From Opitutia bacterium (GTDB lineage Bacteria; Verrucomicrobiota; Verrucomicrobiia; Opitutales; Seribacteraceae): 48,407 bases of DNA. Under the pieces are notes generated by a model. It was not told where the DNA came from and searched no databases. It saw only the letters and a program-made list of their open reading frames with translations. Shown here piece after piece: positions 16,245 through 24,748 of the stretch. The translations under genes and the position numbers were made by a program. Positions within the stretch are counted from its first letter, which is position 1. Each line of letters opens with the position of its first letter. The stretch is taken from positions 1 to 48,407 of the forward strand of contig PBLJ01000029.1 in NCBI GenBank assembly GCA_002721705.1, given 5' to 3'.

Positions 16245-17530
16245 TGATCTCGAAGAGACGAAGTACTGCCTGCGGCGACGCCGTCCACGGTATCACCAGG
16301 CGCCGTATGCTCGGCTCCTTGGGTGGACTGGTTGGCTTCGGGAGCTTGCTTCATCCGGCCATCGCCAAGGAAATCGCGGAAAAGAAAAAGCAAGTCTGCC
16401 TGATTTGGCTGGATGGGGGCATTAGCCAATATGAAAGCTGGCATCCTTTGCCGGACAGCAAGTTCGCGGGGCCGTTCCGCAGCATAAAGACCAGCATACC
16501 CGGCATCCATTTCAGCGAACTGATGCCTCATACCGCAAAGATTGCCCACAAGATATCGGTCATCCGAACGATGGCGACGAAGGATCCCAACCACTCCACC
16601 GGCGTACCGCGCATGCAGCGGGGCGATCCCTTGGACCGAGGAGTCGATTATCCTTACATTGGCTCAGCCATCGCCAAGTTGCTCGGGCCAGCCGACCCCG
16701 AACTGCCCCCCTACGTCTGGATCAAGCCGGGCAACGGTGGCTTCATTCATCGCGAGGCGGGATTTCTCGGCGCCCAGTACGGCGCCTTGGCCTTGGGCGA
16801 CGGGCGACCACCAGTCCATATACATCGTCCGGACGGCGTCTCCTCCGAACTCGACGCCGCCCGCAACGCCCTGCGCCAAAAGGCAAACGAGCGCTTCCGT
16901 GCCTACCGGAACACTTCGGAGATCGACGCCTTCGAGACCAGCTACGAGATGGCTCGCAAGTTGATGGCGCGCAAGGAAATCTTCGACGACGACAAGATCG
17001 AGCCCAAGGACCGAGAGCGCTACGGAACGCACCCTCTGGGTCGGCACGTCCTGCAGGCTCGGCAATTGCTCGAGTCAGGCGTCCGCTTCGTCAAGGTGAA
17101 CAGCTACCATTGGGACACCCATGGCGACAATTTCAACATGTCGCAGCGCCTTGTGCCGCAAGCGGACCAACCCTTTGCCGCCCTTGTCAACGATCTCGAC
17201 GATCGTGGCATGCTGGATAACGTGCTGGTCGTCATGATGAGCGAGTTCGGCCGAACCCCCCTGATCAACTCTCGGCTCGGACGCGACCATTGGCCCGACT
17301 GCTGGAGCCTGGCCTTGGCCGGTTGTGGCATCAAGCGGGGCGCCATCATCGGCGAAACCACCGAGGATGGAGGTTTCGTGGATGGGAAAGGGTACGACGT
17401 GGGAGATTTATTTCATACGATCTACAACGTCTTGGGAATCCGTTCCAAACGTGCAAAATACCGCCACAAAGGTCAGAAACTGGCCATTGCCCACGATCAC
17501 TGCGAGCCGATCGAGGAGGTTATGCTGTGA
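16244..17530 (+). CDS. Tat-exported DUF1501 protein
   Basis: The 428-residue protein begins with a twin-arginine signal: ITRRRMLGSLGGLVGFGSL at about residues 17-35. The DUF1501 family shares the alkaline phosphatase/sulfatase superfamily fold. Typical segments are CLIWLDGGISQYESW, TKDPNHSTG, RFVKVNSYHWDTHGDN and VVMMSEFGRTP with GRDHWP. The reaction is not known. In PVC genomes DUF1501 genes usually follow DUF1549/DUF1553 genes, as here. It overlaps the upstream stop by one base (TGATG) and the downstream WD40 start by four bases (GTGA), so the three are a tightly coupled operon. The Tat signal suggests it folds, perhaps with a metal, before export. Confidence 0.92.
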   Translation: MISKRRSTACGDAVHGITRRRMLGSLGGLVGFGSLLHPAIAKEIAEKKKQVCLIWLDGGISQYESWHPLPDSKFAGPFRSIKTSIPGIHFSELMPHTAKIAHKISVIRTMATKDPNHSTGVPRMQRGDPLDRGVDYPYIGSAIAKLLGPADPELPPYVWIKPGNGGFIHREAGFLGAQYGALALGDGRPPVHIHRPDGVSSELDAARNALRQKANERFRAYRNTSEIDAFETSYEMARKLMARKEIFDDDKIEPKDRERYGTHPLGRHVLQARQLLESGVRFVKVNSYHWDTHGDNFNMSQRLVPQADQPFAALVNDLDDRGMLDNVLVVMMSEFGRTPLINSRLGRDHWPDCWSLALAGCGIKRGAIIGETTEDGGFVDGKGYDVGDLFHTIYNVLGIRSKRAKYRHKGQKLAIAHDHCEPIEEVML

Positions 17531-18615
17531 GTGTTTCCACGCTCGAGGTATCCAAGGCCTGGCCGTCCCGTGAACTGGAGCACGAACGCCAGTTGTTCCG
17601 GGCCCAGTTCAGCCCGGATGGGCGGTGGATTGCGGCGGGCGGGCAGGACAAGCTCGTTCATTTGTGGGAACTGGAGAACGACGGTAAGAAGGCCCTCTCA
17701 GGGCACGACACATGGGTTTCCTCGCTGGTCTTTCATCCCAAGGAAAAGAAATTATTCACGGCCGATTACCTCGGCGTGATTTATTGCTGGAACTACGAAA
17801 AAGGCGACCAGCCGCAATGGATCATAAAAGAGGCGGACCGCGACAACGTGAGGGCCTTGGTGGTGAGCAAAGATGGCAAACATCTCATTAGCGCGGGCGA
17901 CGATGCGGTGATCAAGGTATGGAAAACAAGCGACGGCCAGCAAGTGGCGAGGATGGAAGGCCACGAGGAATGCATCTTTAGCCTCGCCCTTTCGCCCGAT
18001 GGCAAGCAACTCGTGAGCGGCGACCTCTTCGGCATCGTGCGACAGTGGAGCGTCGGGAAGTGGAAACAAGTTCGCGAATTGGACGCGAAGTTGCTGCATA
18101 CCCGCAAGGAAAACTTCATCGCCGACGTGGGAGGCGTCCGCAGCTTCGCCTTCAGTTCCGATGGCAGCCTGCTCGCCGTCGGCGGCATGAAGGAGGCCAA
18201 GAGCAACGCCTTTTGTCCCGGCAAGCCCACCGTGTTGGTCTTTGATTGGGCCAGTGGCAAAGTGAAGACCGAGCTGGGCATCAAGGGGAAGAGCGACGGG
18301 CCCTTCAATGCCTTGCGCTTTCTCGAGGATGGCACCTTGTGCGGCCATACCGAGATTCTGCACAGCGCCTCCGAGTTGACCTTCTGGAAAATAGACGAGC
18401 CCGAGCCTATCCACTCCATAAAGAACGGATCCGGCTACGATCTCAGCCTGCACCCGGACAAGCGCCAACTCCTCGTCCCGACCTACGTGACGGGAGGCAG
18501 CAGCGGAAACGGAGGTCGCGGCAAGACGCCCGAAAACTACCTTACGAACACCACAGTGTTGCGAATCTTCAGCCTTTTCGCCAAACCCGAGGAAAAAGGA
18601 GACGAAAAAAAGTAA
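17527..18615 (+). CDS. WD40-repeat protein coupled to DUF1501
   Basis: The chosen GTG at 17527 overlaps the DUF1501 stop as GTGA and gives 362 residues; the frame is open further upstream but that stretch lies inside the DUF1501 gene. About seven WD40-like blades are visible, for example [56 protein letters not shown] and [20 protein letters not shown], closing near residue 345. No signal peptide is seen, so the protein may stay in the cytoplasm while its two operon partners are exported. WD40 propellers usually hold complexes together. The C-terminus is charged (EEKGDEKK). A sulfatase gene follows after 59 bases. Confidence 0.88.
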   Translation: MSVSTLEVSKAWPSRELEHERQLFRAQFSPDGRWIAAGGQDKLVHLWELENDGKKALSGHDTWVSSLVFHPKEKKLFTADYLGVIYCWNYEKGDQPQWIIKEADRDNVRALVVSKDGKHLISAGDDAVIKVWKTSDGQQVARMEGHEECIFSLALSPDGKQLVSGDLFGIVRQWSVGKWKQVRELDAKLLHTRKENFIADVGGVRSFAFSSDGSLLAVGGMKEAKSNAFCPGKPTVLVFDWASGKVKTELGIKGKSDGPFNALRFLEDGTLCGHTEILHSASELTFWKIDEPEPIHSIKNGSGYDLSLHPDKRQLLVPTYVTGGSSGNGGRGKTPENYLTNTTVLRIFSLFAKPEEKGDEKK

Positions 18616-18674
18616 TCGTCTTCCCCCCACACTTGTTCTTGCCCTCATTCGTTGCGCCTCCAGCATTCCCCACC

Positions 18675-20426
18675 ATGCGTAAATCCTTTCCCCTTTTCGC
18701 TTTTCTTGCCTGTGTAACCCTGCTTGTCGCCAAGCCCAACGTGGTAGTCTTTCTCACCGACGACCAAGGCTGGGGCGACCTCAGCTTGAATGGCAACGTC
18801 GACCTCTCCACCCCAAACGTCGATTCGTTGGCCAAGGACGGGGTAAGTTTCGACAGGTTCTACGTTTGCCCGGTCTGTTCGCCCACTCGAGCCGAGTTCC
18901 TAACCGGGCGTTATCACCCGAGGAGCGGCGTCTACAGCACATCGGCCGGCGGCGAACGGCTCGATCTCGACGAGACCACCATCGCCGAGGTCTTCCAAGA
19001 AGCAGGATACCTCACGGCGGCCGTGGGCAAATGGCACAACGGCATGCAGTATCCCTACCATCCCAACGGACGAGGATTCCGAGAGTACTACGGATTCTGC
19101 TCCGGCCACTGGGGAAATTACTTCAGCCCACTTCTCGAGAGAAACGGCAAGCTGGTCAAGGGAAACGGTTTCTGCATCGATGACTTTACCGATCACGCCA
19201 TGCGCTTCATCCAGAAATGCGCCCGGGCGAAAAAGCCTTTCTTCGTCTACTTGCCCTACAACACTCCACATTCGCCGATGCAGGTGCCGGACCGTTTTTG
19301 GGACAAATTCAAGGACAAGGAGCTGAAGATGCATAACCGCGAACCCCACAAGGAGAAGCGGCTGCACCAGCTCTGCGCCCTCGCCATGTGCGAGAATATC
19401 GACTGGAACGTCGGCCGCCTGCTGGCCATGCTGAAGGAACTCGAGGTGGCCGACGACACGATCGTCCTTTTCTTTCACGACAACGGTCCCAACGGAGCCC
19501 GCTGGAACGGCGACATGCGGGGCCGCAAGGGCTCCACCGACGAAGGAGGCGTGCGATCTCCTTTGCTCGTCCGCTGGCCCAACGGTATCAAGCCGGGCAC
19601 AAAGGTTCCCCAAATCGCCGCCGCCATCGACCTCTTGCCCACCTTGGCCGACCTCTGCGGCATACCCGCCAAGACGGCCAAGAAACTCGATGGGCGAAGC
19701 CTCAAGCCGCTCCTCACGGGAAAATCCAAGGATTGGCAGGAACGCATCCTGTTTTCCCACTGGAAAGGCAGGACAAGCGCCCGCAACCAACGATTCCGCC
19801 TAGACAACAAGGGGAAACTCTACGACATGACCGCCGATCCCGGACAACGCGTGGAAGTGGGCAAGAAGCACCCGAAGGTGAACGCCGAGCTTTTGGCCGC
19901 AGTAAAGAAATTCGATGCCGAGGTGGTGTCTGAGCTGGGCACCGACGACCGCCCCTTCGTAATCGCCCATCCCAAGGCAAGGAGAACGCAGATTCCAGCC
20001 CGCGACGCCACCGCCCACGGTGGCCTCAAACGTTCGAACAAGTTCCCCAACTGCTCCTATTTCACCAACTGGACCAAAACCGAGGACAAGATCACCTGGC
20101 AAGCCGAGGTGGGAGCATCGGGAAAATACTTGGCCGAGATGTGGTACGCCTGCCCGAGGAAAGACTTGGGGGCTCTCGTGCAATTGTCCTTCAAGAACGC
20201 CAAGGTACAGGCTAGAGTGGCGGAAGCCAATGACCCACCGTTGCGAGGAGCGAAAGAAGACCGCTCGCCCCGTACGGAATCCTACGTGAAGGATTTCAAG
20301 CCCATGAAACTGGGTGTCATCGATCTGGAAAAAGGAAAGGGCGAACTCACCTTGCAGGCCTTGGAGATACCCGGCTCCCAAGCTCTCGAGTTCCGTTTGC
20401 TTATGCTGACCAGGGTAGATCGCTAA
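18675..20426 (+). CDS. Secreted arylsulfatase-type sulfatase with C-terminal beta-rich module
   Basis: The ATG at 18675 gives 583 residues with a signal peptide ([19 protein letters not shown]). It has the metal-site segment [10 protein letters not shown] (27-36), the formylglycine motif CSPTR (68-72), AVGKWHNG and FHDNGPNG segments, and the [10 protein letters not shown] segment that usually ends the catalytic domain. Residues of about 440-583 form an extra module ([47 protein letters not shown]) that resembles a galactose-binding or CBM6-like beta-sandwich. It probably desulfates a carbohydrate, but the substrate is unknown. It lies between the WD40 gene and the dehydrogenase-cytochrome gene on the same strand; the latter starts only 9 bases after its stop. 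Confidence 0.94.
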   Translation: MRKSFPLFAFLACVTLLVAKPNVVVFLTDDQGWGDLSLNGNVDLSTPNVDSLAKDGVSFDRFYVCPVCSPTRAEFLTGRYHPRSGVYSTSAGGERLDLDETTIAEVFQEAGYLTAAVGKWHNGMQYPYHPNGRGFREYYGFCSGHWGNYFSPLLERNGKLVKGNGFCIDDFTDHAMRFIQKCARAKKPFFVYLPYNTPHSPMQVPDRFWDKFKDKELKMHNREPHKEKRLHQLCALAMCENIDWNVGRLLAMLKELEVADDTIVLFFHDNGPNGARWNGDMRGRKGSTDEGGVRSPLLVRWPNGIKPGTKVPQIAAAIDLLPTLADLCGIPAKTAKKLDGRSLKPLLTGKSKDWQERILFSHWKGRTSARNQRFRLDNKGKLYDMTADPGQRVEVGKKHPKVNAELLAAVKKFDAEVVSELGTDDRPFVIAHPKARRTQIPARDATAHGGLKRSNKFPNCSYFTNWTKTEDKITWQAEVGASGKYLAEMWYACPRKDLGALVQLSFKNAKVQARVAEANDPPLRGAKEDRSPRTESYVKDFKPMKLGVIDLEKGKGELTLQALEIPGSQALEFRLLMLTRVDR

Positions 20427-20435
20427 TCCCTTTTG

Positions 20436-23366
20436 ATGCGCTATACCCTGCTGTCTTTTCTCGCTGCTTGCATCAGCTTCTCCTCGCTCACGGGAAAAGC
20501 GCCCGAGTGGATTTGGGGGAAGAATGAGCGGAAAGACAAAGTATGGGCGGAATTCACGCAAACCTTCGAAGCGCCCGGGCAGATCTCATCGGCTCGCTTG
20601 CAAGGCATCGCCGACTTTGCCTCACTCAGCATTCGCATAAACGATCAACCCGTCGGACAAGCAGTCGCCCATGGATCGCTGATTGATGAAGACGTCTCCC
20701 GATTCCTACTGAAAGGAGAAAACCTCATTACCTTGAATGCGGTTTCCGTCGGATCCGCTCCGGCAGTGGCCCTCCAGTTCGACTTGACCGATGCAAAAGG
20801 CAAAACCACGTCCTTGGTGACTGACACGAAATGGGAGTCCGCCATCGGTCGGGCGAGGTTTGTTCAACCCACAGCTACCTTTGGTTCCTTGTCCAAGGAG
20901 CCATGGTGGAACCTACCGCCCCTGGCCTTGGATTCGATCGATGACTACACCCAGTGGAAACGCGCCTCCAACGCGGAAAAAGGAACTGATCCCTCGACTT
21001 TCCAGACTTTGCCCGGCTACGAGGTCGAATTGTTGCGCTCGGCCGGCGAGGACGAGAGCTCCTGGGTGAGCCTCGCCTTCGATCCGCAGGGCAGGGTGAC
21101 GATCGGGCGGGAGGACAAGGGCCTGCTGCGGTTCAGCTTTTCCCAGGATGGGAAGAAGATCACCCACGGGGAGACCATCGAGGACACATTGAAGGAGTGC
21201 CGAGGTTTGCTTTATGCCCATGGCTCCCTCTACGCCAACGCCAACAACTCGAAGGCCTTGTATCGCCTGCGTGACGCGAACGGGGACGGGAAGTTCGACG
21301 AAAAGAAGTCCTTGTACGCGTCGGAGGGCGGGGTAGGGCACGGCCGTAATGACTTGGCCTTGGGCCCCGATGGCAAAGTCTACGCCATACAAGGAGATTC
21401 CGTCCGAATTCCCGCCGACCTTGCCAACCGCACCTCCCCGCTCAGGCGAGAACGCGTTCCCTACAGGCCGAACGAGGGGCACGTGCTGCGAATGGACAAG
21501 GACGGCAAGAAAATCGAGGTATTTTGCGGCGGGCTGCGCAACCCCTATGGCATCGCCTTCAACCGGCATGGCGAAGCCTTCACCTATGATGCCGACGCCG
21601 AGAACGACATGGGCACGCCGTGGTATCGCCCGACCGAAGTCAAGCACTTGACCAGTGGAGCCGATTTCGGTTGGCGTGCGGTCACGGGGAGCTGGCCTCC
21701 ATACTATCCCGACCATCCCGACAACGCCCAAGCCAGCGCCCATATCGGCAAGGGATCGCCCACCTCCGTGAAATTCGGGTACCAAAGCAAGTTCCCTCCC
21801 GCTTACCAAGAAGCCCTCTACGCGCTCGACTGGACCTACGGACGTATCATCGCCGTCCATATGGTCGAACGGGGAGCTGGCTACGTCGGCGTTCCCGAGG
21901 TATTTTTGCGGGGGCGTCCCCTAAACGTGACCGATTTGGGCTTCGGCCCGGACGGGGCCATGTATTTCGTCACCGGCGGACGTCGTACCCAAAGCGCCCT
22001 GTACCGGGCGCGGTACGTTGGCTCGAAGGACGAACCTCCCGTCGCCACGGTTCAGCAAACCGCTCGCTCAAAGTTGGCGGGCAAGGCGAGAGAGGTTCGC
22101 CGCAAGCTGGAATTCCTCCACGGCAAGCCCAGTCAAGCTATCGACGACGACCTGCTTGGTGATGGTTCCGCCGGAAAGTTGGTCGTGCTTTGGCCTCATT
22201 TGGGCAGTGCCGACCCGCGCATTCGCTATGCCGCCCGCATCGCGCTGGAACACCAACCCTTGGAGCGTTGGCGAGACGCCGCCTTGACCGGAAACGGTGC
22301 CCCCTTGACTATGCTGACGGGCTGGACCGCCTTGCTTCATGCCGATGCCAAACAAGCAAGCGCAGTTCTTCCAAGGCTAACCAAACTCGATCTTAAATCG
22401 TTGGAGCAGGACCTGATCCTTCAGGCAGCCTACCTATATTCTCTTTGCCTGCCTGAAGCCGACCCCACGACGAAAGAGGCTGTTCTGAACCAACTGCGCC
22501 CGCTCTACCCTAACCAATCGGACAAGCTGAACTGGGCTCTCGCTCCGCTTCTAATCGAACTGGATCCAGAACAAGCGGTCGGCCTAACCATTCAGCTATT
22601 GGAAACGAGTGACGACCCGATCCAAACGGTGCATTACCTCCATCATTTGCGGAAGGCTCAGGATGGCTGGACAAAAGCTCTACGCGAAACCTACTTTCGC
22701 AAGATCGGCGAAGCCACGGGGTATATCGGTGACAGCCGCGGCTTGCCGAGAAGCTTGGGCAGAATAAAGAAAGACGCCTTGGCCTCCGTGCCCGAGGGAG
22801 AAAGGACAGCCTACGAGGCCTTGGCCGGCAGCAAAAGGAAAATGCCTCCCTTGCCTGATTTCACAGGCCGCAAGTTTGTTCGGAACTGGAAGGCTGCCGA
22901 TTTCGCCAAGGATCTGAATTTTCGCCGGGAACAGCGCTCGGTGGCAAAAGGGAAGCAAATGTTCGCCTTGGCCTTGTGCAGCCGTTGCCATCGCTTCCAT
23001 GGAGAAGGCTTTCCCATTGGACCTGACCTTTCCGGCGTGGCCAACCGCTTGGGGAGAAAGGATTTGCTCCAGGCCATCGTTTCGCCTTCCGAATCCATTG
23101 CCCAAAACTACCGGGGCGACGTCTTGGAATTAACCGATGGCCGCATCCTGACCGGCCAAATCATACCGACTCTGGATTATCGCGCTCCCCACCTCCTGCT
23201 GGCGGAGAATCCATTGCAACCAGACCAAGCGAAGAAAGTGCAGAAAGTGGAGGTGGTGAACCGAAAGCGCTCGGAACAGTCCATCATGCCCCCCGGTTTG
23301 ATGAACAACCTCACCAAGGAGGAAATCCTCGACCTCCTGGCCTACTTGGAAAGCCCGCCCGACTAA
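20436..23366 (+). CDS. PVC-type dehydrogenase propeller with C-terminal cytochrome c
   Basis: The ATG at 20436 (a TTG one codon earlier is possible) gives 976 residues with a signal peptide ending near residue 20. Domains in order: a beta-sandwich (about 25-145); a glucose/sorbosone-dehydrogenase-like beta-propeller (about 185-525), with GRNDLALGPDGKVYAIQGD, GLRNPYGIAFNRHGEAFTYD and LGFGPDGAMYFVTGG; a helical HEAT-like region (about 540-800); and a C-terminal cytochrome with CSRCH at 848-852 and GPDLSGVANRLGRKDLLQAI. This matches the PVC families TIGR02604 and TIGR02603. It probably oxidises a sugar or polyol outside the cytoplasm and passes electrons to heme c; substrate unknown. It follows the sulfatase by 9 bases. 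Its stop overlaps the stop of the convergent DUF1552 gene. Confidence 0.92.
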   Translation: MRYTLLSFLAACISFSSLTGKAPEWIWGKNERKDKVWAEFTQTFEAPGQISSARLQGIADFASLSIRINDQPVGQAVAHGSLIDEDVSRFLLKGENLITLNAVSVGSAPAVALQFDLTDAKGKTTSLVTDTKWESAIGRARFVQPTATFGSLSKEPWWNLPPLALDSIDDYTQWKRASNAEKGTDPSTFQTLPGYEVELLRSAGEDESSWVSLAFDPQGRVTIGREDKGLLRFSFSQDGKKITHGETIEDTLKECRGLLYAHGSLYANANNSKALYRLRDANGDGKFDEKKSLYASEGGVGHGRNDLALGPDGKVYAIQGDSVRIPADLANRTSPLRRERVPYRPNEGHVLRMDKDGKKIEVFCGGLRNPYGIAFNRHGEAFTYDADAENDMGTPWYRPTEVKHLTSGADFGWRAVTGSWPPYYPDHPDNAQASAHIGKGSPTSVKFGYQSKFPPAYQEALYALDWTYGRIIAVHMVERGAGYVGVPEVFLRGRPLNVTDLGFGPDGAMYFVTGGRRTQSALYRARYVGSKDEPPVATVQQTARSKLAGKAREVRRKLEFLHGKPSQAIDDDLLGDGSAGKLVVLWPHLGSADPRIRYAARIALEHQPLERWRDAALTGNGAPLTMLTGWTALLHADAKQASAVLPRLTKLDLKSLEQDLILQAAYLYSLCLPEADPTTKEAVLNQLRPLYPNQSDKLNWALAPLLIELDPEQAVGLTIQLLETSDDPIQTVHYLHHLRKAQDGWTKALRETYFRKIGEATGYIGDSRGLPRSLGRIKKDALASVPEGERTAYEALAGSKRKMPPLPDFTGRKFVRNWKAADFAKDLNFRREQRSVAKGKQMFALALCSRCHRFHGEGFPIGPDLSGVANRLGRKDLLQAIVSPSESIAQNYRGDVLELTDGRILTGQIIPTLDYRAPHLLLAENPLQPDQAKKVQKVEVVNRKRSEQSIMPPGLMNNLTKEEILDLLAYLESPPD

Positions 23367-24703
23367 GCGAGGACTTCCTTCATTTCGCCGGTGCTGTCGG
23401 CGAAGGAATCAGCCTTGGCCCCCAAGCTCTTTTGCATCGTGACGAAGAGGTTGGCGAGGGGCACGTCCTTATCGAATTTCAAGTACTGCCCGTGCTTGTA
23501 GCCGAGGTTCTTTCCTCCGGCCAGAATCAGCGGATAATTGTTGTTGTTATGCGTCTTGCTGTTGCTGCTGCCGTAAAAGAGGCAGGTATTGTCGAGCACA
23601 GTACCGTCGCCTTCCTTCATCTCGCTCAGGCGCTTCATCAAGTAGGCTAGGCATTCGGTCTGGTAGCGATCCCATTTGCCTCGATTCTCAGCCCCCGCTC
23701 CCTTGCCGGCCCCATGAGCCAAGCCATGAGCTTCTTTAGGAAACCCGAGCAGGAGAGGGAACTTGTTGGCGATCGAAATGGCTCCGTGCATGCTTGCCAA
23801 TTGGTAGGTGACAAATCGGGTGGAATCGGTCTGGAAAGCGAGCGCTATCAAGTCGAGCATGGCGTGGATCAGCTTGCCTGGGGTCTCGTTGTCAGCGTCC
23901 AAGTTGAGGCCCTCGGCATTCACCTTGGGTCGGGGCACGTTAAGCCATTGGGCGGAGCGCTCGACGTCCTGCTCGATCTCACGCACCGCCGTAAGGTACT
24001 GGTCCAGCTTTCCTTGGTCCGCCTTGCCCAGCTTACGATGCAGACCCTTGGCCTCGTCGAGCAACAAGTCGAGGTGGCTGCCGGTTCGGGTGAAACCTGT
24101 TCTTTGGGCGTCGATGGAATCGCCCTTCAGTCCGAATAGCCGTTCAAAGACAAAGGCGGGCCGATTCAGGGAAGGTATGGGTTGGCCGGTGCGGGAATAG
24201 GAGAGGGTGTTGGCCCGGGTCGGCATGCCCACGCCGCCATCCGAGGAAAGAACCAAGCTGGTGAAGCGGGTGCTTGCCCCCAACCTTTGTGACCGGGCCA
24301 TGAACTGGTCCAGGGAAATGGAGTTTTTCAAGCCCGTCGTGGCCAAGCTCATTTCTTCGCCGGTGAGGAAGGTATCTCCGCTGTCGTGCCCGCCGATTCT
24401 TCTTACCTTTGGATGAGAAAGCCCGCCCAGCACGGTAACTTGGTCGCGCATCGGCTCGAGGGGATCGAGCGACTTGTTGAAGGTAAAGTTCTTGCCTTCA
24501 CCCTTGGGGAACCAGTGCCATTGACCATATTCACCATCTTGGTTGGGGAGGCTGACGCCATAGGGAAAGTAAATGGAGCAAAACCGCTTCGGGGGGGCTG
24601 CGGCCCGTGGCCCCGCAAATGACTCCATCCAAGGCAAGGCCAAGGAGATGCCCGCCGCCTTGAGCATGGTCCTGCGATTCATCTGAAATGGCTTTTTCTG
24701 CAT
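23363..24703 (-). CDS. Tat-exported DUF1552 protein with degenerate HxxSHH motif
   Basis: The ATG at 24703, preceded by GAGGGG, gives 446 residues starting with a Tat-like signal (NRRTMLKAAGISLALPW, Arg10-Arg11). The DUF1552 family is marked by an HxxSHH motif; in this protein the matching place (residues 326-331) reads HGLAHG, so the Ser and last His are replaced. The rest is typical: RFCSIYFPYGV, GHDSGDTFLTG, SISLDQFMAR, YLTAVREIEQDVER and FYGSSNSKTHNNNNYPLILAGG. Function of the family is unknown. It is 45 bases downstream of the DUF1592-type gene, the usual partner. Its TAG overlaps the TAA of the convergent dehydrogenase-cytochrome gene (sequence CTAA at 23363-23366). Confidence 0.92.
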   Translation of the reverse strand: MQKKPFQMNRRTMLKAAGISLALPWMESFAGPRAAAPPKRFCSIYFPYGVSLPNQDGEYGQWHWFPKGEGKNFTFNKSLDPLEPMRDQVTVLGGLSHPKVRRIGGHDSGDTFLTGEEMSLATTGLKNSISLDQFMARSQRLGASTRFTSLVLSSDGGVGMPTRANTLSYSRTGQPIPSLNRPAFVFERLFGLKGDSIDAQRTGFTRTGSHLDLLLDEAKGLHRKLGKADQGKLDQYLTAVREIEQDVERSAQWLNVPRPKVNAEGLNLDADNETPGKLIHAMLDLIALAFQTDSTRFVTYQLASMHGAISIANKFPLLLGFPKEAHGLAHGAGKGAGAENRGKWDRYQTECLAYLMKRLSEMKEGDGTVLDNTCLFYGSSNSKTHNNNNYPLILAGGKNLGYKHGQYLKFDKDVPLANLFVTMQKSLGAKADSFADSTGEMKEVLA

Positions 24704-24748
24704 AAAGTTTCCCCTCGCTTTCTCTAATACCATGAAGGGTTGAGGTGG

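Noticed and set aside
17290-17526. Upstream extension of the WD40 frame
   Set aside because: It lies inside the DUF1501 gene and encodes Arg/His-rich sequence. The GTG at 17527, overlapping the DUF1501 stop as GTGA, gives a normal coupled start.
18246-18674. 143-codon upstream extension of the third sulfatase
   Set aside because: It overlaps the WD40 gene in another frame; a clear signal peptide begins at the ATG at 18675.
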